Below, piece after piece: positions 11,541-23,501 of a stretch of 64,000 nt of DNA (position 1 is the first letter of the stretch; each line of letters starts with the position of its first letter). The notes beneath the pieces were generated by a model, which saw only the letters and a program-made list of their open reading frames with translations, made no database searches and was not told the origin of the DNA. The position numbers were made by a program, and so were the translations under genes. Source of the DNA: Nageia nagi (lineage: Eukaryota; Pinophyta); assembly GCA_050084985.1 (NCBI GenBank), contig JBITNC010000001.1, positions 87,358,001-87,422,000 of the forward strand. The letters are read 5' to 3'.

Positions 11541-12488
11541 TATCCACATATGATAAAAAATTATCAATAGGTTTCTAGAAAAGTACATATAAGAGGGACA
11601 AGGAAGTATCTAAAGTGACTTTAATGAGTAATGATTAAGGGGAGATAAAGAAAACTAAGAATAGAAGTATTCATAATATAATATCTAAAAAACCAATATG
11701 TAGATGCAGGATTCGATATGTGAAGCATCAAGAGGCTTCCCTAATGTATAATGAAGAAAAGAGGCTTATAATATTGTAATAAAAAGAAGTAACCCTAGTA
11801 GGTTTAGTGATAACATAGTGATGGGTATCACTTCTATTGTCATCAATAACCCTAGTGCACTTTCAACTATCAATATTATATGATTGGAAAAATGATGTGA
11901 CACATGTTATTCTTTCAAAATCACACTTTAAAAATAGGGTAACATTATGCTATTCTTTATTCTTTCATTCATTTCAAATAAATCTACTCTTAACTTCTAC
12001 TTCTAATTCCCCTTTCATATTTTGTAAATGTTGGAAAGGTGTCTAGTCCTTATACTTAGTCTTTTGATGAAGTTTTGTTGAGTCAAAAGATTTTTGAGTA
12101 TTATCAATAATCCAAGTACTATTCATGTATATAAGGCTTAACCAATTTTATTTTGGAGTTTAATCGCTATCTAGTGGGTGTTGTAATAAGTCCCAAAAAT
12201 TAGTCATAGTCTAGTTTGATGTTTTCCAATAACTATACATAAGTTGAGAGTCATGGGTCATGATTAATGTGTCAAAGTCATATCTAGGAAGTAATATATT
12301 ATGTCCAAGAAATATCATAGTATGTAAAGGAAGCAAATATCTAAGTCAAATCTAGTTATTGTAGGAACTTGGGTCTTTTCGAGAATTATTGTAAATAAGA
12401 GTCTTTATTAAGTTGAACTTACCAATGGGTGATGTTGTAAAGCTTATGGATTTCTAAAGAAAAATTTTTCATACATAGAAAATCTATA
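11541..12488. other. Unassigned DNA
   Basis: No family recognised. The plus-strand frame 11837-12046 (69 codons) has no motif I know and is not supported by neighbours. Confidence 0.4.
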
Positions 12489-12700
12489 GGAGATATTTGG
12501 AGAAGCCATATTCTAGAGCTCGTTGATTTTGAGAGATGATGTCATACTTTTGGCCTAAAATCACTGGGTCCTAAGATAATCAACAATAATAAGTATGACG
12601 TTTAGTGGGAGATATTTCAAAAAGATAAAAAAAATAGAGCCTATTGATTTTGACTAATGATGTCATACCTTTTGCTTAAAATTGATGGGTGTTAGGTAAG
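12489..12700 (+). repeat. Two-unit tandem duplication, period about 119 bp
   Basis: Units start at 12489 and 12608, each with 'ggagatattt'. They share 'ttgattttga', 'gatgatgtcatac' (or 'taatgatgtcatac') and a 'cctaaaatcactgggt'-type end (second unit 'gcttaaaattgatgggt'). The units are diverged, so this is an old local duplication, possibly within an LTR. Confidence 0.55.
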
Positions 12701-14576
12701 CCCCTACCATCACTAAATCCTATCAAGAAGAAATAGAACCCACCAAATAGGAGAAGGAATACTGAGTTGGGAAAAACACTTGATTCCTCTTGATCTTAAG
12801 TGTTTAACCCTCAAGGCTCTATCAATGTATCGACATGATTCATTTCCACATGATAGTATCAATTCTTCTTGGGATCTTGATGATACACTCTTCATTTCCT
12901 TCATTATTTCATGTAGCCCAAAACTATAGTGATTACCATTAATGGTTGCAGAGAATTAGATGGCGTCTGATAAAGCATAGGGTTAAACTGTACCAATCAA
13001 GCTAATAGATATTACATTCATAATCAGCTACAACCTCAAGAGGATTCAGTTAAAGACATATCAAAAGGATTACATCTAGGAAGTACAATAATTTAGAGAT
13101 TTCAAATTTCTAGATTTTGGCATAGATTGTACTTATTCACTGTGTAATCTAACACAATTGTAACTTTAAAATATACATTTGTAAATAGTTCCTTATATTT
13201 TCTTAGTCAATAGGTTATTTAAGAGCATTAATTATGAACAACCACCCAATTGCAGATATAAATGTATAAATAGTGGATTGTTATAAGTCAAGAGGTCATA
13301 CATTCTAGCATATTTGACCCAAGTGTATAAGATACTTTCATGTGCAATAATGAAATTTGATAATGCTTTTCTCTTTGAAATATGTGGCTATTTGTTATGC
13401 TTTATGAAAATTATGCATAAAGTGTTATCTTATATTATGGTTGTGTATTGTGATTACAAGACCCCAAGGGTAAGATAGTTTACTATTCTTAATCTTGGAT
13501 ATGGATTGCTCCATGTGTTGCAATGCTCGAGCTATGTAGTGTTAGTTTGATTTATTTATTTAATGTGTTTATCTCTTTCCTATTACTCTCAAACTTTTTA
13601 TCTCTTTCTAGTTACTCTTAACCTTCACCATAGATAGAAACTGACCTATAATCTAGAGATGGAGAAAAAAACCAACATGAGCGCATTCTCCACCACATTC
13701 TCTTTTTCAAGGACCCTATTGTTGTGGGTAATGGAGAACATAACCATACCTAACCCTTGAGGTTACATTATACCAATCAATAATACATATGGAACCAATT
13801 GTATGCTTGGATCTATTAGTAAGTAAGCTTTGTCTAATATGGAAGGATTATCAAATATAAAGTGTGATGCATTTATAGTTTTGATATCTCAACCAAGATC
13901 TTAAAGTATGAGCATGTCTAAATAAACAATAATGCAAACCATGAATCTCATAGTAGATGGGGAAAATGAATATAAAGTATTCTTCAAATTTTATTTCCAT
14001 ATTGCATAATATATAGTTATGTTGATATTTAAGGATATGGATTATTTATTTTAATATGGATTTGGTACAAGATAACCCTCATCTCACTAAGAGGGAATCT
14101 ATGTCCATGTGATATTTGTAGTATGATATAATAAATAATGATAATAGTACCATTCTCCAATCTCATGTAAACCTAAAGATAATGTAAGATATTTGGAGAA
14201 AGTGGTTCTTTTAGTATAAGTCAAGTTATCCTTAAGTAAGCTATATATATTTATTGTCTGATCCTTTTGTTAATGTCTTTAGTAGAGATACTAGAGGTAT
14301 TATATAAGATTGGGAGGGAGAAAGTCTATATCTATGGTTATGAATATTAGGAGAGAAATGGCCTCTAAGTATCAATAACAAAAAATACCTTTACTTGTAA
14401 GTTGCATTAATGAATTGAGAGATAAGGGAGGGCATCTCTTCAAGTTAGGAAATGTTAATATCTTACATTTAACTCTATTTAGTATCCCTATAATATGGAA
14501 TACTATAAGAGCCAACATGGGATATGCACCAAATTTAGCTAGGATGATGGAATGAGGGATAACATTTTTTGGTCCA
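12701..14576. other. Unassigned; LTR-like texture around 13.2-13.4 kb
   Basis: Around 13255-13350 there is a TATA-like 'tataaatgtataaatag' followed about 90 bases later by 'gcaataatgaaatttg', an arrangement seen in plant LTR promoter and polyadenylation regions. I could not find matching LTR ends, a PBS or a second copy. The minus-strand frames 12713-12904 and 14372-14614 carry no known motif. Confidence 0.3.
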
Positions 14577-14740
14577 AATGGATCTTGAAAGCATATTGAC
14601 CAAATCCCTCTCAATGCAGGCCAAAAAACTATATCTCAAACAATTAAGTCTCCTACCTAGTTTGATATATGAAATAATGGATCTTGAAAGCATATTGACC
14701 AAAGCCCTCTCAATGTAGGCCAAAAAAAGTATCTCAAACT
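14577..14740 (+). repeat. Two-unit tandem duplication, period 99 bp
   Basis: 'aatggatcttgaaagcatat' occurs at 14577 and again at 14676. Each is followed by 'tgaccaaa', 'ccctctcaatg', 'aggccaaaaaa' and 'tatctcaaac', with only a few differences over about 64 bp. The high similarity makes this a comparatively recent local duplication. It lies in a minus-strand frame of unknown nature. The stretch 14741-15127 that follows holds nothing I recognise. Confidence 0.75.
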
Positions 14741-15127
14741 AAACTTTTGTTTCTCTTCTTAAGATTTTATTTGAGCAACTCCTTATGCCAACTTTATCTT
14801 TTCACAAGTATCTATGAGTTGGTGAACTTGACTCTTATTTAGAAAACATTTAGGTTTGTTGAATTTTACACTTTATGTGGAGTTCACAAATTTTCTAGGT
14901 TTATGGTTATCATAGTTCATTTTCATGAATTCTATTTTTAGCCTAGAACTAATTGTTTGAAAGTTTTGCTAAAAACCATAGATTTTCAAAATGTCAATAA
15001 TTTTGAAATATTTATTTTTCTCCTGTTTTTTAATATGTTGTTATTTCCTAAATGATAAAAATATGAATATATCCTATAAAAAGACTAATATTTCATGTAG
15101 TCCAACATCCCCCCTTCATGGACTAAG

Positions 15128-15751
15128 TGTAGCCACCTAAAAATGAATTTTTATTTATTAAATAATTCAATTTTATAGCATCAATGGATATTTATTATAA
15201 AAAGGGGTTAAAATATACCCAAGGCAATGTAATTGATGTAAAAATTACATCAAATAATGTAAATGGTGTCAAATATCAATAAAGGCATCATAAGCTATGT
15301 AATATGTGACGATCCCAAGAAAAGGAGATGATTAAGGCATTTCTATAAAAGGATATAAAAGGAAAATGATTCCCTATCACTAGATAATAAGATATCAGAT
15401 AGGTGGACACATGCATATCATATCATCTAAATAACAACGATGTTTTGTAATACCACATATATGAGGATATGTTATCTATCCTTCATTATGTTTCACATAC
15501 TTTAATTTTTGCATTTGATTTTACTTATTATAAGGCATAAAAATGTGCTATTAGTAAGACATTGGTGTCATGGTTCTTAGACCCAAATGAGTGGAGATTA
15601 CTCAAAAAAAATTTATTCATAAACTCATACTTGATGAAGGTAGATTATTATCATTTGCATAAATTGGTATATTTATGATATATATTTCAATATTATATTT
15701 GTAGGGAGATAGTGCTTTATTTTATTATATGTGTATTATTTTTCATCTACA
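15128..15751 (+). repeat. 5' LTR of the Tat element (624 bp)
   Basis: Begins TGTAGCCACCTAAAAATGA and ends CATCTACA, directly followed by the PBS region. The same LTR family, in reverse orientation, forms both ends of the element at 50316-52295. The matches include the start (TGTAGATGCCTAAAAATGA there), 'aaaaaggggttaaaatat', 'ccaaggcaatgtaatt' and the end CTACA. The sister LTRs are 627 and 673 bp, so the length agrees. Confidence 0.8.
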
Positions 15752-15772
15752 TTTTTGGCGAACCCATTTTTT
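15752..15772 (+). other. Primer-binding-site region of the Tat element
   Basis: Immediately after the LTR, 'tttttggcgaacccatttt' has the TGGCGA start seen in PBSs of Tat/Ogre elements, which pair with the 3' end of a tRNA. The equivalent place in the 50316-52295 element reads 'ttttggtgaactcatt' on its own strand. The downstream part does not match a tRNA end well, so either it is degenerate or the primer is not one I recognise. Confidence 0.55.
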
Positions 15773-16082
15773 GAATGATGTTTTACCTCTTGGTCAAGAT
15801 TTTGCACATTTTTGTAATGGATCCAATTGCACTGATGTCATGCTTTACTTGTTCATAAAGTGGTGATGGAATCAGAATAGATATCAATGAATTACAATAG
15901 TTAAAAAAAATATTTTCATGAATTATTTCCAAGAGTTCAACCCATCCACAAGCTTCTACTAGTAATACTCAACTAGTATTTGATGCTACCCTAGCTGTAA
16001 GAGTATCAAAAATTGAGAATGGTCAGAGATCTCAACAAAAGTAAGAAGATTATGATGGTATACCCTTATAATAGATATCCAT

Positions 16083-16920
16083 AAGTTTTGCTACCACATG
16101 ATATCAAGGCCCCTAAGTTTGAGATATTCAATGGTAATCAGGACCCAAAATAACATCTTATAAGCTTTCAGGAGGAGTGCTTGTTGAAATTGGGATCTAA
16201 GGAGAAATTGATGGCCAAATTCTTCCCAAGGAGTTTGAAAGGTGATGAAATTCAATGGTTATATAATTTTCCATAGGGATCCATAAATGCATTCAAATCA
16301 CTGGAAAAAGTATTCATGAATCAATATAATCACAATATTAAGGAACAAAGTACTGTTATAGAGTTATATGCCTTATGCTTAGGAAGCAATGAAACCTTAG
16401 AAAAATACATTCCAAAATTCAAAAAGGTATGGAAATCCATTCACAGCAAATTAGATGAAACTGAAATGTGTGGTATTTTGTTGATTTCATTCATCCAATT
16501 TGTAAGAAACATGCTCTTGATTATACTAAGATGAGTTTTGGGATTATGACAAAAAGAGTTTGAGCAAAAGAGATAGTCTTGATTGAGTTTGGTTCACTTA
16601 AATATGCAAATACCATATACAACAAGGATAAAAAAAAAAGCCATATACTAAAAAAGAAGAAAATAATGTAAACATGGCTAAAAAACTTCCTCTCACCAAA
16701 TCTTCTACAATGAGAAACCATACATTTATTTTCATGTTTAGCCAAGGCTTATTCTGTAGGATCTAGTCAAAAAAGCTTATTAAAACCAATGAATAAAAAA
16801 GTTGAAGATGATAGTGTATCATTTGGTGATTGAGATGCTTATTGTAGTTATCATCATAGAAGAGGATATTATATGAATAAATGCTAATCTCTTGAGGCTT
16901 CCATCTTAGATCTCATTGTA
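16083..16920 (+). pseudogene. Gag of the Tat element
   Basis: A retrotransposon gag domain starts with LPHDIKAPKFEIFNGNQDPK, passes SFQEECLLKLGS, KLMAKFFPRSLKGDEIQWL and FKSLEKVFMNQY, and stays open through 16316-16534. A zinc-knuckle-like motif CSYHHRRGYYMNKC lies at 16843-16884 followed by SLEASILDLIVQGKFEIKE. Gag would form the particle that packages element RNA. Several stops and frameshifts interrupt it (for example between 16534 and 16790). Confidence 0.8.
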
Positions 16921-16989
16921 CAAGGAAAATTTGAAATCAAGGAAAATACTTCAAATCTATATCAAGAAGTTAATACTATATCAATTCAT

Positions 16990-17375
16990 ATCTAGATACA
17001 AATTAAACATAAAATGGATGGGAAATAAAAAAAGTAATGGTAGATCTTGGTTCAACTGTCAATGTTTTTTCCAAAAATATCTTGCAATAACTTCAAGATA
17101 ATGATGTCAAAATCCCTCCCTTAGAAGAGTCAACTTTCCATATAATAGCCTATGATAGTTCATCCAGAAAACCACTTGGTTTGGTCACTTTTCTATAACA
17201 CTAGGTCATATGACTATTGAAATAAATTTGCATATCATGAGTGGCAAACTTTCATATAATTTACTCCTAGGGAGACCTTGGTTACATGACATGGATGCAA
17301 TACCCTCTACAATACATGGCCATTTGAAATATAAATATGAGGGATAGATACACATAGTAATAGGAGATCTAAAGC
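16990..17375 (+). pseudogene. Aspartic protease of the Tat element
   Basis: The catalytic motif appears as VDLGSTVNVFSKNIL at about 17041, where the family has DSG[ST], so the Ser is replaced by Leu. It continues with DVKIPPLEESTFHIIAYDSS and ends with the characteristic LLLGRPWLHDMDAIPST (about 17262-17310) and GHLKYKYEG. In life it cleaves the Gag-Pol polyprotein. A frameshift near 17190 separates the two halves. Confidence 0.8.
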
Positions 17376-18423
17376 CTTATTAATTATGTAATTTGTTAGA
17401 TTTAGATATTGAAGGATTGGATCTAAGTTTTCCTAAATTTTAATTTTTTCCAAAGGAGGTTGAATCAACATTAATAAAACATATAAAGAGGTTTAGATTA
17501 CAGAGACATCAATGGGCACATACATAATAGAAAACTTGGACTCGTTAGCTTCTATAAAAAAATGGAGGATACAGAAATAATAAAAAATGTAGAGCATTTG
17601 CATTATGCTGAAGATGTCGTAGAGCATCAACACCATGAAAACAAAGGATAATTAAGTGGATCTTGCTTTGCAACATCTGTGTCTCCAAATCCTATCTAGC
17701 CAAGGAATGAAATGATAAAATAGAACATAGGTAATTCCTTTCCATCTCCCTTTATACATAAATACATGACATAAAATTGCAAGTATAAAGGGGGGAGGAT
17801 TAGTAAAATTAGAATAGGGTATGCCTTATTTTATTAATAATTTAGGAGCTCAAAAAGATAAGAAAGGGTTGGGTAGTGATCATAATACAAAGAAAATTTC
17901 ATATCCTATAAAGTTCATTCTAGCATACACTATGATTGAGCTTTTTGATGATATTGATGAAGATTTATAGATTAATAATATTATACCTCTTGAGTTTGAT
18001 TATTTTTCCACTAATATTGATATATTAGAATACATGATATCACATTCAAAGTTGTCTAAATCAAATGAAAAAAATAAAACCAAATTATGTTCTTAGTCAG
18101 TATAGATATTTTGGATAAGGAATAAACTTTAATGATGTGTTTCAAGTGTAGCATGCTAATGAACAAGAATATAATATCCATGATATTCTTGGCTTAGAGG
18201 AGCTAGCTTCACTATTACAAATGAAGGATGAATTTACCTTTTATGTTGAAGAGTTACTTAATGTTAACATTAGCATAAGTAACCAAGAGAGATTGATCAA
18301 TGTTGGAGCTGCTCTCCGAACACCAAAATAATAGAAGTACAAAAATAAGTTCATTGAATGTAATAACAACTTTTCATGGTTATTGACTGTAATAAAAAAA
18401 TTGTATGGTGATCTTATTCTGAT
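17376..18423 (+). other. Protease-RT linker of the Tat element
   Basis: Long spacer between protease and RT, broken in all frames. Isolated segments resemble the poorly conserved linker of Tat polyproteins, and a FIECNNNFSWLLTVIKKLYG-like stretch just before 18420 fits the pre-RT region. No separate gene is visible. Confidence 0.5.
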
Positions 18424-19054
18424 ATGCCTAGTTTAGATCCATCTTTTGTCATCCATAGTTCACCAATAAAAAAGAAGAAAACCTTATCAAACAAAAATAA
18501 AAAAAAAATGCATCCTTTAAAAGCATTGTTAGTGAAGAAAGAGATTGAAAATTACTTGATTTTGAATTTCATTAGGCCTATAGATTATTCAGAATGGATG
18601 GCTAACATTATTCTTGTTACTAAACCTACAAGAGAAATAAGAATTTACATTGATTTTAGAGATCAATAATGCTTTCCCAAAAGATAATTTTTCATTACCA
18701 AATATTGATATGATTGTAGATAGTATTGTTAGTTATAATACTTATCTTTTATGAATGGATTTTTAAGATATAATCAGATTCTAATTAATATAAATGATTA
18801 ACATAAAATAAATTTCACCACACCATGAGGTAATTTTTTTGGAAGGTTATGTCTTTTAGTTTAAAAAATTCAGGAGCAACTTATCAATGTGAAATGCTCA
18901 CTATATTTCATGAGCATGTTCACAAATCAAGAGTTTTATGTTGATGGTATCTTGGTAAAATAAAAATAAGGGCAAGATCATTTACAACTTATTAAAAAGA
19001 TATTTGGAATTATAAAACAATGTAAGTTATACTAAAGCCTCAAAAATATGCAAA
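18424..19054 (+). pseudogene. Reverse transcriptase of the Tat element, N-terminal part
   Basis: RT blocks in order: LLVKKEIENYLILNFIRPID then YSEWMANIILVTKPT and IRIYIDFRD (open 18424-18669), then PKDNFSLPNIDMIVDS. After frameshifts come traces of the FGLKNAGATYQ block near 18860-18890. The catalytic box reads YVDGILVK near 18940, where the family has YVDD, so the second Asp is lost. The sequence then breaks at the edge of copia DNA and its continuation is at 29403. Confidence 0.85.
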
Positions 19055-20606
19055 TTTAAATTGTAAATAAAGAATTATTTTAATTCCATTTTTTAAGTAA
19101 CAAAGGGCAAAATTCCTCAAATTTTTAGTAATGAACCTTTTGTATAGAGATCCATTAGGAGTTGTAACAAAATCCATTGGATTTTTAGGCTCATTTATTG
19201 TTACTTAAAATTAATGAACCTTTGCAAAGAGAACCATTAGGGGTTATGACAAAACCCATCAGACTCTTTGGTTCATACTTATGGATGATGTTGGATGTAG
19301 TTTCATTTTCAAAGCACTTTATTTGTTTTGCACTTTTACTTTATATACAAAGTACATAACTATTGAAAATTGCTTTCTCTAAAATAAAAACATTTGCATA
19401 TTGTTTTTCATAACATGACTTGTTTGGAGAGCTATGAGGTGAAGATAAGGTGAATTGAAACCTTTTAATCTAATGATCCAAGTGGTAAAAAGTTTGTACT
19501 TCCTAATTACCTTTAAATCATCTATTTATCTAGATTTAACTCCATATAGGTGGACAAGTATGTGTGTAGTGATACCACATGTCTTCCTATCCATTCAAAG
19601 ATTATTCTAATAACCTAAAAAAAAATTGAAAATTTAATCAAGATAATTAATTTGGTCAATCCAACATACATCACAATCTTAGAAAATAGCTAATACTTAT
19701 CCTTGTGAGAGTATATCACTACCCAAAGGGAACTAGTTGAGGATCGATAGGACCTAAGCTCCTTGTGGGCATTCGGGTGAAGGCCTAATTTTAGAGAAGA
19801 AAACAAGCCTCAACTTTTCATCTCTTTGGTTATACTTGGTAACGAAGATGTTGAATATATGATTATTATTCGTTGTTAAAAATTTATGCATTTTATTTGT
19901 TGATTAGTTCAAACATATATTTGTATTATTTTTTATTTTAAATTCAACATCTATGGTTACTTTGTTTATCTTTTTCATAGTATTTGGTAGCAACAAGAGA
20001 CTCTTTTGCACCCAAACATATATTAGATGGTTCTAACTATGGTATTTGGGAAACCATGATGAAAGCAAAACTTCAAGCATAAAAACTTTAGATGATTGTC
20101 AATGAAAAATCAAGTTGCTCTATCAGGGGAGAAGGAACTTGAAGCTTAAAATATTAAAATGATTTGATAACTTTTATGATTTTTCATGCAGTTTCAGATG
20201 AGATCTTCGTCATGATATTTTTTTCAAACACTGCAAAAGAAGCTTGGGTTAAACTAAAGAGTATCTACCTTGGTACAAAATTTTCTAAAAGGTTCATCAT
20301 TCTTTAAAAGTTGCTTCAATCATATCAAGAGGAAAATGAAAGTGTGGCAATAAATCTGAACAAGGTTGTTGACCTTAGGACCTAGCTTATGGGATGTGGT
20401 TTCAATTGGATCGACAATGAGTTTTTAAATTTCATCATTTTTAAAAGCTTCTTTACTAAATTTAGTCATTTTGTGATTATTATTAAAACTAGGCAGCTTG
20501 ATGATGAAAAAGAAATGTTCTCCTTGAAAAATCTATCAAAGCTTCTCTTGAAACATGAGGAAACACTTAATAATAAAGTGTTGATCATTGCTTCTAAGGA
20601 ACCTTT
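19055..20606 (+). mobile_element. Truncated copia copy: leader end plus gag
   Basis: Colinear with 22570-24110 of the neighbouring copia element. The untranslated part (19055-19991) shares 'ttttaagtaacaaagg', 'tagtaatgaaccttttgta', 'tttatatacaaagta' and 'ccaagtggtaaaaagtttgt'. Gag follows from 19992, where the start codon has become ACA. It contains DSFAPKHILDGSNYGIWE, MMKAKLQA, KEAWVKLKSIYLGTKFSKR, then LNKVVDLRT and LKNLSKLLLKHEETLNNK (open 20389-20649). The match stops at 'ctaaggaacc' (about 20604), exactly where a copia LTR begins. It has no 5' LTR; its left edge abuts the gypsy RT directly. This is the remainder of an earlier copia of the same family. Confidence 0.8.
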
Positions 20607-21073
20607 CGTTAGAATTTGTAATATAATCTTGTATAAAATTTCTCTTTAATGTAAATTCACTTAATGCTTAAAGTATCTTTAGATACCTTAAAGCATTAAG
20701 CGAATAAAATTAAAAAGAGGAATAAATTTAAAAAGTGGATTAAATATAGAAATATCTTTAACCTTATCCTTCGGTTAAATAAAGGTTAAAGGGTAGGTTT
20801 CTACTTATAAATAGAGAGGTACCCTTTCTCTTATTGTAATAAAATAGTTGTAAAGCTAGGATTAGGGTTTGGAGAGAGGAGTGATTTTGTAAGAGAGGTC
20901 CTTGAGAATAAGAAGATCTTAGTTAGTGGATGTACTCCAAAAGAGGGAAGAACCACTTTATATCTTATGTTATTTGTGAGATTGGCTTGTGTTATTGTGT
21001 TATGGTGTTGATATTGTAAGTGCCTTCTTGAGATCTTGATAAACTAGAGGTTATTTGGAAAGGGTTAACTTCA
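20607..21073 (+). repeat. Copia 5' LTR (467 bp)
   Basis: Starts CGTTAGAATTTGTAAT (the family start TGTTAG with the first T mutated) and ends TTCA. It matches 28940-29402 along its whole length: 'attcactta', 'ttagatacctta', 'tataaatagagagg', 'agaagatcttagttagtgga' and 'accactttatat'. TATA-like 'cttataaatagagagg' sits at about 20804. The right end is fixed by the PBS six bases further on. Confidence 0.85.
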
Positions 21074-21078
21074 TCAAG

Positions 21079-21090
21079 TGGTATCAGAGA
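21079..21090 (+). other. Primer binding site, initiator tRNA-Met
   Basis: 'tggtatcagaga' matches 11 of 12 bases of the TGGTATCAGAGC complement to the tRNA-iMet 3' end, which primes minus-strand DNA synthesis in most plant copia elements. It lies five bases after the LTR end. Confidence 0.85.
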
Positions 21091-23501
21091 AAGTCTTAGA
21101 GGCTCCTCTTCAACATCTTTGAAGGTCCTTCATCTTCTTTCTACACCTACTTTGTTGAGGTAAAAGGGTTTGAAGGTATAATTTCTCTCTTATCTTATTC
21201 ATTGTTAAATTTTGCTTTATTACTAACTTTTTTTGATTTTTTGAATATCAAATTTTATTTAGAAAAATTTGTTCAAAGTAGATATTATTGCTATTTTTTA
21301 GTATACTAACATGTTAGTTCATTCTAATATTATTGCTATGCATTAATTTAGTTGCAATTTTTAAGTAAGATTGCTTAATGTGTAACAATATTATATTGAT
21401 TGCAAATGTTGAGTAAATTTGCTCAAATCTACTTATTATAGCTTAGATTTACAAGTTTCTACTTAATGTAGAATTACTTAAAAGTAATACAAATTTTTTT
21501 AATATAAAGCTATTATTGAAATTTTTTTACAATATTAATATTTTTGCAAAAAATATAATTACATGCATTATTTCATGCATGCATAAGCCAATATGCTTAA
21601 TTTTTTTAAAGAAAAATATTAATTTAAATTTTTGTAGAATAATTTGCTTAAATATATTAATTATTGCTGAAATTTGGAATTTCGTATTAATTGCTAACAT
21701 TACAAAATTTAACCTCCTACATTATATACAATAACAAACATGTATGGAAAATTTGAGTAAATAATTTTCTATTATATTTTTTATCAACAAGCATATTTGT
21801 ATATATATGTAAAAATTTATTTTTTTCCTTAAAAAATTATTATATTTTAATACAATTTTTAAAATAAAAATCTGTTTAGAATTGAGTGAATCATTTGTAG
21901 TCCTTCACGGCCAAAATTGTTTTTTATTTTTTTTTATTTTTACTAAAAAAAAAAGAGAAAAGAAAAGAAAAGAGGAATAGAGGATGCGTCCAAACCCCTC
22001 TCCCTCCTGCAACCCAAAGCATTTCCCTTGCACTCCCTGTACGTGCATCCCGCAGCAAGTGTTTTTCTATTCTCTTATATAAAAAGAACTAAGTGTTTTT
22101 TTAATAAATAAAAAGGGATTTTTTTTTTTTTTTAAAAGGAAAGGGCATAAATAGGGGAAAGTTTTTTTTCGCTTGCTATTTTTTCAAAGGGGTCTTGTTT
22201 TATAAAAAGGGAATTTATTTCTTTCAAGTTTAAGGTGTATTAATTACATTTTAAATATTTTAGGTTTTTTTTTAATAGTTAATTTTTAAGGTTATTATTT
22301 TTTTATTATTAGCCAAATTATCTTTTTATCTAAGTGTAAATTGTTAATAAGGGATTTTTTAAATCATGCATTTAAGCTAAAAAGGGAAATTATTTACTTA
22401 GTATATTTTATAAATGCATGGATTAAATGTTTTTTAATACATGATTATTGTCATTTTACACATATGTCTATGGATAAATTTTTTTAAATGGATAGCTTAA
22501 ATTTTTGGTCTTAATTATTGCTATTGAGCACACATATGAATGTATAAAAGTTTTCTTTAAATAATTTTGTCTATGAATTCTTTATTGATAATTTACGTAT
22601 AAAGAATTAATTTTAAGTCTATTTTTAAGTAACAAAGGAGAGAATTCTTCAATGTTTTAGTAATGAACCTTTTGTATAGAGTTCTATTAGGGGTTGTGAT
22701 AAAATCCATTGGAATCTTAGATTCATTTATTGTTACTTAAAAATTAATGTTGTTATTTAAAATTAATAAACCTTTCGTAAAAAGATCCATTAGGGGTTAT
22801 AACAAAACCCATTGGACTCTTTAGTTTATACTTATGGTTGAAGTTGGATATAGTTTCATGTTTAAAGCATTTTATTATTTTGCATTTTTACTTTATATAC
22901 AAAGTACGTAACTATTGAAAATTGCTTCCCCTAAAATGAACACATTCGCATGTTTATTCTGCAATATAACTTATTCGAGGAGCCATGAGGTGAGGATAAG
23001 GTAGATTGAAACTTTTTAATATGATGATCCAAGTGGTAAAAAGTTTGTACTTCTTAATTTCTCCTAAGTACTCTATTGGTCTAGATTTAACTCCATATAG
23101 ATGGATAGACATGTGTGTAATGATACCATATATCTGTCTATCCATTCAAGGATTATCTTGATAACCTAAGAAGAAAATTAAAAACTTAATCAAGATAATT
23201 AATTGATTGATCTAACATACATTATAACCTTAGAAAATAGCTAGTACTTCTCCTTATGAGAGTATATTGCTTCTCAAAGGGAATTGGTTAAGAATTGGTA
23301 GGACTTGGGCTCCTTGCTGGCTTCCAAGTGAAGGCCTAATTTTAGATAAAAAAATAAACCTCAACTCTCCCTTTTCATGATTATACTTGGTGATAATAAT
23401 GTTAGATAATGATTAATTATGCTCGTTAACAATTTAAGCATTTTATTTATTTATTAGTTCAAATATGTATAATTAATGTTTATCTCCTTCATTTTGTAGC
23501 A
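21091..23501 (+). other. Long copia leader
   Basis: 2.4 kb between the PBS and gag start, far longer than a typical copia leader. 21200-21890 is very A+T rich. 21945-22080 holds a purine run (aaaagagaaaagaaaag) followed by a GC-richer patch with several CpGs. From 22570 on it matches the truncated copy at 19055. No open reading frame of interest; 21516-21734 is A+T-rich noise. The middle third may contain an old insertion. Confidence 0.5.

Noticed and set aside
21516-21734. 72-codon plus-strand frame in the copia leader
   Set aside because: Composition is Ile/Asn/Phe/Leu only, as expected of A+T-rich noise, with no counterpart in the second leader copy.
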